DNA of 11,671 nt. Source: Candidatus Methanoperedentaceae archaeon. Lineage in GTDB: Archaea > Halobacteriota > Methanosarcinia > Methanosarcinales > Methanoperedenaceae. The notes below the pieces were generated by a model that ran no database searches, was not told the origin of the DNA, and saw only the letters and a list, made by a program, of their open reading frames with translations. Made by a program: the position numbers and the translations under genes. Positions 5,951 through 11,671 of the stretch are shown piece by piece (position 1 is the first letter of the stretch; the number at the start of each line of letters is the position of its first letter). The stretch lies in contig JACUTP010000043.1 of NCBI GenBank assembly GCA_014859785.1, positions 1 through 11,671 on the forward strand, written 5' to 3'.

Positions 5951-8608
5951 ATGGTAGTTGCAACCCCAAAAAGAATAAAACAGATTAAATTCGGTCTTAT
6001 TTCACCAAAAGAATACAGGAAAATGAGTGTTACCAGGGTGATAACGGCTGATACCTATGACGATGACGGTTTTCCTATTGATATGGGATTAATGGATACG
6101 AAACTCGGTGTCATTGACCCGGGATTGCGGTGCAAGACCTGTGGCGGAAGGGCAGGTGAATGTCCCGGGCATTTCGGGCATATTGAACTTGTCGCACCGG
6201 TAATACACGTGGGTTTTGCCAAGCTGCTGCGTAAGATATTGCGTGCCATATGCAGGGAATGCGGCGCGCTTCTTCTTGACCCGAAAAAGAAAGAAGAATA
6301 TATCGAGCAGATAAGGATTCTCAGGAAAATGGGACAGTCCGCCGAGGATGTTGTCAGCGAGGTGTTCAAGGAAGCAAGGAAGTCAGGAACATGCCAGTAT
6401 TGCGGTGAAGCCCAGCAGGATATTAAGTTCGAGAAACCTTCCGCCTACATTGAGGTGGATGAGGTGGATGGTATCAAGTACGAGCATAAACTTATGCCTA
6501 CTGATATACGCACACGTCTTGAAAAGATGAGTGATGTTGATGCAGAGGTTATCGGGATGGATCCAAACAATGCCAGACCTGAATGGATGATACTGACAGT
6601 TCTTCCTGTACCGCCGGTTACCATGCGCCCTTCGATTACTCTTGAATCAGGACAGCGCAGTGAAGATGACCTGACCCATAAGCTCGTTGATATCATAAGG
6701 ATTAACCAGAGATTCCAGGAAAACAGGGAAGCAGGTGCGCCGCAGCTGATTATTGAGGATTTATGGGAATTATTGCAGTACCATGTTACCACGTTTATAG
6801 ACAATGCGGTTTCTGGTGTGCCGCCTGCCCGCCACAGGTCCGGACGACCGCTTAAGACACTTTCACAGAGATTGAAAGGTAAAGAAGGGCGGTTCAGGGG
6901 CAGTTTATCAGGGAAACGCGTCAACTTCTCTGCAAGGACGGTGATATCGCCTGACCCGAACCTTCGGATATTCGAGGTAGGTGTGCCAGAAGCCATTGCA
7001 AAAGAACTTACCATCACAATGAATGTGACTCCCCGTAATATCGAGGAGGCTAGAGAATATACAAGGCGGGGACCTGAAAACCATCCTGGTGCAAATTACG
7101 TAATCAGGGCGGATGGCAGAAGGGTAAAGGTCACCGAGATTAACGGAGAGGAACTTGCTGAACTGGTTGAAATAGGATGGAAGGTGGAGAGGCAGTTAAA
7201 AGACGGTGATATCGTGTTGTTCAACAGGCAGCCGTCACTTCACAGGATGAGTATAATGGCACATGAGATAAAAGTACTGCCACATAAGACGTTCAGGCTC
7301 AATCCGGCAGTGTGTCCGCCGTACAATGCGGATTTTGACGGTGATGAGATGAACATGCACGTGCCGCAAAACGAAGAAGCAAGGGCTGAAGCTAAAATAC
7401 TGATGCATGTCAAGAATAATATTTTATCACCGAGGTTCGGAGGACCAATCATAGGCGGAATACACGACCACATATCGGGTTTGTTCCTTCTTACGAACAG
7501 CAAGGATAAGATTAACAAAAACGATGCCCTGGAACTCCTGGCAAAAATGGAAATCAGGGAGCTTCCTGAACCTGTTGGTAAAGAAAACGGGGCTCCTTAC
7601 TGGACAAGTAAACAGATATTCAGCCAGATTTTACCTGGTGGTCTCGACATTGAGTTCAAGGCGGAGATATGTGAAAAATGTGACCAGTGCAAGGGCGTTG
7701 ATTGCGAACATGATGCTTATGTCGTGATTAAAGACGGCGTACTTGAGCAGGGTACAATCGACGAGAAAGCGGTGGGTGCATTCAAGGGCATAATAATTGA
7801 CAAGCTGACGAAAGAATTCACACCTGATATAGCCTGTAAATTCATCGATGATGCAACGCGTCTTTCCATACGCGGTATCATGCGAAAAGGGTTCAGTTTC
7901 GGTATAGATGATGAATATATTCCTGATGAAGCTCAGTCACAGATAAATGAGGTTCTGGAAAGCGCCAGTGATAAGGTTGAAAAACTGATTGCAGCATACA
8001 AGGCAGGAGAACTCGAACAGTTACCGGGACGCACAATTGATGAGACCCTTGAGATGGAAATAATGAAAGAGTTAAGCAAAGCCAGGGACTCCACAGGCGA
8101 GATTGCCGGACGGCATCTCGGTATGGAAAATTCTGCGGTTATAATGGCGCGCTCCGGTGCGAGGGGTTCAATGCTTAACCTGACACAGATGGCGGCATGT
8201 GTCGGGCAGCAGGCAGTCAGGGGGGAACGCATCCAGAGAGGATATGCAGGACGTACATTACCCCATTTTGATAAAGGGGATCTTGGTGCGAGTGCACATG
8301 GTTTTGTTAAGTCAAGCTACAAGAATGGTTTGTCCCCGACTGAATATTTCTTCCACGCTATCGGTGGCAGGGAAGGTCTTGTGGATACTGCTGTCAGGAC
8401 ATCCCAGTCAGGGTATCTACAGCGCAGGCTTGTGAATGCCATGCAGGACCTGGAAGTACAGTATGATGGCACGGTAAGGGATACAAGGAATATGATTATC
8501 CAGTTCAAATACGGTGAAGACGGGATTGATCCAATGAATAGCGATTTCAGTAAACCTGAAGCGGCAAAACGTATTATTGATTCGGTCATGGGGAAGGTGA
8601 AAGAATGA
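5951..8608 (+). CDS. rpoA1: DNA-directed RNA polymerase subunit A'
   Basis: This 885-residue protein is the N-terminal two thirds of the largest subunit and carries the catalytic metal site. Zinc ligands of the clamp are Cys61, Cys64, Cys71 and His74, with a second set at Cys101, Cys104, Cys148 and Cys151. KGKEGRFRGSLSGKRVN (ending near residue 325) lies at the clamp base and switch region. NADFDGD at 459-465 supplies the three aspartates (461, 463, 465) that hold the active-site magnesium. A further cluster, Cys574, Cys577, Cys580 and Cys585, lies well after the active site and is not part of the universal zinc set. ATG 5951 follows GGAGGAG. The TGA stop overlaps the ATG of A'' (ATGA). No intein is inserted. 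Confidence 0.98.
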   Translation: MVVATPKRIKQIKFGLISPKEYRKMSVTRVITADTYDDDGFPIDMGLMDTKLGVIDPGLRCKTCGGRAGECPGHFGHIELVAPVIHVGFAKLLRKILRAICRECGALLLDPKKKEEYIEQIRILRKMGQSAEDVVSEVFKEARKSGTCQYCGEAQQDIKFEKPSAYIEVDEVDGIKYEHKLMPTDIRTRLEKMSDVDAEVIGMDPNNARPEWMILTVLPVPPVTMRPSITLESGQRSEDDLTHKLVDIIRINQRFQENREAGAPQLIIEDLWELLQYHVTTFIDNAVSGVPPARHRSGRPLKTLSQRLKGKEGRFRGSLSGKRVNFSARTVISPDPNLRIFEVGVPEAIAKELTITMNVTPRNIEEAREYTRRGPENHPGANYVIRADGRRVKVTEINGEELAELVEIGWKVERQLKDGDIVLFNRQPSLHRMSIMAHEIKVLPHKTFRLNPAVCPPYNADFDGDEMNMHVPQNEEARAEAKILMHVKNNILSPRFGGPIIGGIHDHISGLFLLTNSKDKINKNDALELLAKMEIRELPEPVGKENGAPYWTSKQIFSQILPGGLDIEFKAEICEKCDQCKGVDCEHDAYVVIKDGVLEQGTIDEKAVGAFKGIIIDKLTKEFTPDIACKFIDDATRLSIRGIMRKGFSFGIDDEYIPDEAQSQINEVLESASDKVEKLIAAYKAGELEQLPGRTIDETLEMEIMKELSKARDSTGEIAGRHLGMENSAVIMARSGARGSMLNLTQMAACVGQQAVRGERIQRGYAGRTLPHFDKGDLGASAHGFVKSSYKNGLSPTEYFFHAIGGREGLVDTAVRTSQSGYLQRRLVNAMQDLEVQYDGTVRDTRNMIIQFKYGEDGIDPMNSDFSKPEAAKRIIDSVMGKVKE

Positions 8609-9750
8609 GTTTATCTGAAAAAACCATTGAGGAAACAGTATCAACCCTCCCGTTGCCGGATAAGATTATCAGTAACCTGAGTAATGAACTCAAGAAGACC
8701 AGGGTTACAAAGAAACAGCTTGATGAGGTAATCGAACGTGCATTAGCAGCATATGAAAATTCCCGGATTCCTCCATGTGAGGCTGCTGGTGTTGTTTCTG
8801 CCCAGTCTATTGGTGAACCGGGCACGCAGATGACTATGAGAACATTCCACTATGCGGGTGTTGCAGAAATAAACGTAACACTCGGATTGCCCCGTTTGAT
8901 AGAAATCGTGGATGCAAGGAAAAACCCAAGTACTCCGATGATGACAATATTCCTTGAGAAAGAGTATGCTTTTGACAGGGATAAGGCGCGGGAACTTGCC
9001 TGGAAGATAGAAGCCACTTATATTAATTCACTTGGAAATACGTCGACGGACATTACCGAGATGAAAATCATAATCGAGTTGAACAAGAAAGCACTTAACC
9101 AGAGAAATATTGAAGTGGAAGAACTTGCAGGGAAAATCGAGGAGGAGCTCGGTATTCCTGTTTCATCTTCCGGGACTACATTGACAATGGGACCTGAAGA
9201 GCCTTCTTACAGGCAATTGCTCCAGCTCGGTAAGCAGCTGCGGACCGTTACATTAAAAGGAATTAAAGGAATTAAAAGAGTCGTTATCAGGAAAGAGGAA
9301 AGCGGTGAGTACGTTTTATACACCGAAGGTTCAGAGCTTAAACAGGTGCTTGGTATAGATGGTGTTGATAATACGAGGACAAGGACCAATAACGTCAATG
9401 AGATTTTTGAAGTAATGGGAATCGAGGCAGGGAGGGCTGCCCTTATCCACGAAGCTACAGAAACCCTGAACGAGCAGGGTCTTACAGTGGATATACGCCA
9501 CCTCATGCTTGTTGCTGATATCATGAGCGTTGACGGTGAAGTAAAATCAATAGGAAGGCACGGCATATCAGGTGAAAAAGCAAGTGTACTTGCCAGGGCT
9601 GCATTCGAAGTAACGGTGAGCCACCTTCTGGATTCAGGTATAGCCGGGGATGTTGATGAACTCAGGGGAGTGACCGAAAATGTAATAGTGGGGCAGCCTA
9701 TCAGGCTGGGAACTGGAAATGTCAGATTAATTTCTAAAAAAGCCACATAG
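8605..9750 (+). CDS. rpoA2: DNA-directed RNA polymerase subunit A''
   Basis: This 381-residue protein is the C-terminal third of the largest subunit, separate from A' in archaea. It carries the trigger-loop and jaw regions and completes the active site with A'. The block AAGVVSAQSIGEPGTQMTMR spans residues 60-79 and is followed by TFHYAGVAEINVTLGLPRL, the trigger-loop signature. A helical jaw region follows. Near the C-terminus, the RHLMLVADIMSVDG segment and the GRHGISGEKASVLARAAFE block are also family hallmarks. The ATG shares bases with the A' stop (ATGA) and has AAGGTGA just upstream at 8594-8600, which points to translational coupling that would keep A' and A'' in step. The length is typical, and no intein splits the trigger-loop block. 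Confidence 0.97.
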   Translation: MSLSEKTIEETVSTLPLPDKIISNLSNELKKTRVTKKQLDEVIERALAAYENSRIPPCEAAGVVSAQSIGEPGTQMTMRTFHYAGVAEINVTLGLPRLIEIVDARKNPSTPMMTIFLEKEYAFDRDKARELAWKIEATYINSLGNTSTDITEMKIIIELNKKALNQRNIEVEELAGKIEEELGIPVSSSGTTLTMGPEEPSYRQLLQLGKQLRTVTLKGIKGIKRVVIRKEESGEYVLYTEGSELKQVLGIDGVDNTRTRTNNVNEIFEVMGIEAGRAALIHEATETLNEQGLTVDIRHLMLVADIMSVDGEVKSIGRHGISGEKASVLARAAFEVTVSHLLDSGIAGDVDELRGVTENVIVGQPIRLGTGNVRLISKKAT

Positions 9751-9762
9751 AGGAGGTAAATT

Positions 9763-10053
9763 ATGGAAACGGATATAAATAAAGTACTGCGAAGCGTTCT
9801 TTCTACAGGTAAGGTTTTTATTGGTACAAAACAGACAATATATGCTGTTAAGAACGGGAAAGCACAGGTTGTTGTAGTATCATCCAATTGTCCCGATAAA
9901 ACACTGGATGAGATAAAGAGCGTACCGGTTGTAAGATTCCCTGAATCTGGTATTGAGATGGGCATTGCTTGCGGCAAACCCTTCCCGATAACGGCAATGG
10001 CAGTTGAGGAACCTGGAGATTCGGATATACTCTCTTTCGGGAGCAATGAATGA
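9763..10053 (+). CDS. rpl30e: Ribosomal protein L30e
   Basis: This 96-residue protein belongs to the L7Ae/L30e RNA-binding family and is a component of the large ribosomal subunit in archaea and eukaryotes. The family features are GKVFIGTKQTIYAVKNGKA near the N-terminus, VVVVSSNCP in the middle, and PVVRFPESGIEMGIACGKPF followed by the GDSDIL ending. Length fits the family. A strong AGGAGGT site (9751-9757) immediately after the A'' stop lies 5 bases before the ATG. The stop TGA overlaps the start of nusA (ATGA). Its place between rpoA2 and nusA is the standard archaeal arrangement. Confidence 0.95.
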   Translation: METDINKVLRSVLSTGKVFIGTKQTIYAVKNGKAQVVVVSSNCPDKTLDEIKSVPVVRFPESGIEMGIACGKPFPITAMAVEEPGDSDILSFGSNE

Positions 10054-10478
10054 GTGAAGTCAGGTTAAACAGTGACGTGATAAGGTATATTGCATTATTT
10101 GAAAGCATAACAGGTGCCCGTGCAAAGGATTGTTACGAGGATACCGATGGAAGGCTGCTCTTCGTGGTAAAGAACGGTGATATGGGAATCGCAATCGGAA
10201 AAGGAGGTGAACATATAAACCGTGTCAGGAAGTCAATAGGTAAGCATATTGAAATCATCGAACATTCTGACAACCCTGTTGAGTTCGTGAAAAATGCGTT
10301 TCATCCTTTTTCAGTAAAGAAAGCTGATGTGGTTATTAAGGATGATAAGCGTATAGCTTATGTAGAGGTACTTACTAAAGAGAAAGGTCTTGCCATTGGC
10401 AGAGATGGCAGGAATATCGAAAAAATAAAAAAGCTTTGCCGGAGACATCATAATATAGACGATGTGATTATCCAGTAA
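10050..10478 (+). CDS. nusA: Archaeal NusA-like transcription factor (two KH domains)
   Basis: Archaeal NusA is a short RNA-binding protein of about 140 residues made of two KH domains. It lacks the polymerase-binding N-terminal and S1 domains of bacterial NusA. Here the first KH loop is IGKGGEHI (GKGG at residues 50-53) and the second is IGRDGRNI (GRDG at 117-120); both keep the G-x-x-G needed for RNA contact. The 142-residue length fits. A role in transcription elongation or termination is assumed from the bacterial homologue and from its constant place next to RNA polymerase genes. Translation is probably coupled to L30e through the ATGA overlap. Confidence 0.95.
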   Translation: MSEVRLNSDVIRYIALFESITGARAKDCYEDTDGRLLFVVKNGDMGIAIGKGGEHINRVRKSIGKHIEIIEHSDNPVEFVKNAFHPFSVKKADVVIKDDKRIAYVEVLTKEKGLAIGRDGRNIEKIKKLCRRHHNIDDVIIQ

Positions 10479-10487
10479 TCAATATAA

Positions 10488-10508
10488 CAATCCCCGAAAT
10501 GGGTATTG
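10488..10508 (+). other. Small stem-loop before the rps12 ribosome binding site
   Basis: CAAT-C-CCC pairs with GGG-T-ATTG around a 5-base loop, with one C-T mismatch in the stem. The last base of the right arm is the first G of the GGAGG (10508-10512) that serves rps12. The spacing from GGAGG to the rps12 ATG is 12 bases, longer than usual. The fold is short and could be chance. Confidence 0.3.
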
Positions 10509-10524
10509 GAGGAATGAAAACTTC

Positions 10525-10953
10525 ATGGGAAAAGGAATGTATGCGGCTCGCAAGTTAAAAAGCGATCATAAGAATTTCAGATGGAAAGATAAGGATTATA
10601 GCAGGCGTGCACTTAATCTTGATATTAAGGCTGACCCGCTTGGCGGGTCACCACAGGCACGGGGTATTGCACTTGAAAAGGTCGGAATCGAGGCTAAACA
10701 GCCCAATTCGGCAATCCGGAAGTGTATAAGGTTACAGCTTATTAAAAACGGGAAACAGATTACTGCTTTCTGTCCTGGTGACGGTGCTATTAATTTTATT
10801 GATGAGCATGACGAAGTTGTCGTGGAGCGAATCGGCGGAAGAATGGGCGGTGCAAAGGGAGACATTCCCGGTGTGCGATGGAAGGTAACTGCTGTTAATG
10901 ACATGGATCTCAGGCAGATGGTTATTGGTAAGAAGGAAAAACCTGTGAGGTAA
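10525..10953 (+). CDS. rps12: Ribosomal protein S12 (uS12)
   Basis: S12 lies at the decoding centre of the small ribosomal subunit and influences tRNA selection accuracy. The 142-residue sequence has the archaeal form: an N-terminal MGKGMYAARKL, then the highly conserved VGIEAKQPNSAIRKC block, whose KQPNSA loop reaches the decoding site. These are followed by AFCPGDGAINFIDEHDEV and the late GDIPGVRWKV loop. The ATG at 10525 is chosen because family members begin MGxGxYAARKL; the GGAGG at 10508-10512 is rather distant. Another ATG at 10514 is out of frame and opens only a 14-codon frame. rps7 starts one base after the stop. Confidence 0.97.
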   Translation: MGKGMYAARKLKSDHKNFRWKDKDYSRRALNLDIKADPLGGSPQARGIALEKVGIEAKQPNSAIRKCIRLQLIKNGKQITAFCPGDGAINFIDEHDEVVVERIGGRMGGAKGDIPGVRWKVTAVNDMDLRQMVIGKKEKPVR

Positions 10954-10954
10954 T

Positions 10955-11515
10955 ATGCAGAAATTGTTTGGAAAATGGGATTTTACCGAAGTTGAGGTCA
11001 GCGACCCTGGCGTCAGGAATTATATTGCCCTCACGCCGACATCAGTTCCGCATTCAAGCGGCAGGAATTCTAAACAGCAGTTTGCCAAGTCGAACCTGAA
11101 CATTGTCGAGAGACTTATTAACAAGTTGATGAGGGAAGAACATAATACCGGTCAGAAGATAACTGTTTACAGGAATGTTGAACTTTCCTTCGATATAATT
11201 AATAAGAGGACAGGGCGGAACCCGATACAGGTGCTGGTGGATGCTGTCGGGAACGCGGGTCCGAGAGAGGAAACTGTCAGGTTGCGGTATGGCGGTATTG
11301 CTGTCCCGAAAGCGGTTGATGTTGCACCCCAGCGCCGTGTGGATACTGCACTCAGGCTGATTTCAGAAGGTGTGCACAAGGCTGCATTCACAACCAGGAA
11401 ACAGTTACCGGTGGCTATTGCCGAGGAGATTATTGCAGCAGCTGAATGGGATGTCAAAGGCTATGCAATGGGCAAGAAGGATAATATGGAACGGGTTTCA
11501 AAAGCAGCGCGGTAA
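10955..11515 (+). CDS. rps7: Ribosomal protein S7 (uS7)
   Basis: S7 nucleates assembly of the 3' domain of 16S rRNA and forms part of the head of the small subunit near the exit site. The 186-residue length is typical of archaeal S7, which has an N-terminal extension compared with the roughly 155-residue bacterial protein. Conserved blocks include NIVERLINKLM, NPIQVLVDAVGNAGPREE, and the RYGGIAVPKAVDVAPQRRVD region that binds rRNA, followed by the C-terminal helices. GAGGT at the end of rps12 (10947-10951) serves as the ribosome binding site. In many archaea EF-2 and EF-1 alpha genes follow; here the remaining 156 bases show hairpins and no coding start. Confidence 0.97.
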   Translation: MQKLFGKWDFTEVEVSDPGVRNYIALTPTSVPHSSGRNSKQQFAKSNLNIVERLINKLMREEHNTGQKITVYRNVELSFDIINKRTGRNPIQVLVDAVGNAGPREETVRLRYGGIAVPKAVDVAPQRRVDTALRLISEGVHKAAFTTRKQLPVAIAEEIIAAAEWDVKGYAMGKKDNMERVSKAAR

Positions 11516-11523
11516 TATTTTTC

Positions 11524-11550
11524 TTGCATAACCTGTTAAGGGTTATGCAA
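11524..11550 (+). other. 10-bp stem-loop after rps7
   Basis: TTGCATAACC (11524-11533) and GGTTATGCAA (11541-11550) form a perfect 10-bp stem with a 7-base loop. It begins 8 bases after the rps7 stop. No T run follows directly, only a T-rich stretch, so it may protect the mRNA 3' end or work together with the next hairpin. Confidence 0.6.
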
Positions 11551-11565
11551 ATCTCTTTATTATTC

Positions 11566-11594
11566 CATGGAACCTGACAGTTCCATGTTTTTTT
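11566..11594 (+). terminator. Hairpin plus T7, probable terminator of the RNA polymerase operon
   Basis: CATGGAAC (11566-11573) and GTTCCATG (11580-11587) form a perfect 8-bp stem with a 6-base loop, followed at once by seven T (11588-11594). Euryarchaeal RNA polymerase stops at T-rich tracts, so the T run alone could suffice, with the hairpin adding strength or mRNA stability. From 11595 to the window end I see no gene. There are weak TATA-like runs near 11622-11628 and 11638-11644 and a six-T run at 11652-11657 that may belong to a downstream gene's control region. Confidence 0.7.
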
Positions 11595-11671
11595 GTTATG
11601 ATGCTGCCGGGGTTACTGTGGGATATAACGGTTGTACATTATAAGATTCCGGTTTTTTATTACCGCATCCA

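Noticed and set aside
7319..7345. Possible intein site in A' at NADFDGD, and likewise at the A'' trigger loop
   Set aside because: Both blocks are continuous and uninterrupted, and the protein lengths are typical of intein-free subunits.
9253..9280. Short direct repeat GGAATTAAA in rpoA2
   Set aside because: It encodes the family sequence KGIKGIKR and is explained by coding constraint.
10514..10558. 14-codon leader frame starting just after GGAGG before rps12
   Set aside because: The ATG is only one base from GGAGG, too close for initiation, and the frame mostly overlaps rps12.
1..11671. CRISPR array, insertion sequence, prophage or defence genes
   Set aside because: No spaced repeats, transposase, integrase or terminal inverted repeats are visible; nearly all of the window is housekeeping genes with uniform codon use.

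Overview
The window is a stretch of euryarchaeal chromosome carrying core information-processing genes. The largest subunit of RNA polymerase is split into A' and A'' and the second largest into B'' and B'. The gene order H - B'' - B' - A' - A'' - L30e - NusA - S12 - S7, archaeal-type ribosomal proteins, a short archaeal triosephosphate isomerase and an intron with a bulge-helix-bulge splice site in a tRNA all fit the Archaea. The protein sequences look most like the Methanosarcinales and related methane-cycling archaea. That placement rests on recalled family resemblance, not on a database search.

Layout. Positions 1-448 hold no intact gene. On the minus strand there is a doubly truncated RecA-like ATPase remnant (10-258), then an AT-rich control region with three spaced ATACCAT-like elements and a TATA box. 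Next come a single-domain KaiC-like ATPase (449-1216) and tpiA (1240-1911), closely spaced on the plus strand and probably one transcript. A 195-base spacer follows. Then comes an intron-containing tRNA-Lys(UUU) (2107-2213), whose 3' end lies only 21 bases before rpoH.

From 2235 to 11515 nine genes run on the plus strand with short gaps or overlaps: rpoH, rpoB2 (B''), rpoB1 (B'), rpoA1 (A'), rpoA2 (A''), rpl30e, nusA, rps12 and rps7. B''/B' overlap by 8 bases, and A'/A'' and L30e/NusA share ATGA junctions, so translation is likely coupled. Two stem-loops follow rps7; the second ends in a run of seven T and looks like the operon terminator.

Together the operon supplies the catalytic core of RNA polymerase (H, B'', B', A', A''), an archaeal KH-domain NusA that binds RNA, and three ribosomal proteins including the decoding-centre protein S12 and the 30S head organiser S7. 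I see no dramatic new system. The points most worth a second look are the tRNA-Lys intron and its tight linkage to the RNA polymerase operon, a cysteine cluster inside RpoA', the repeated elements upstream of the KaiC-like gene, and the RecA-like gene remnant.
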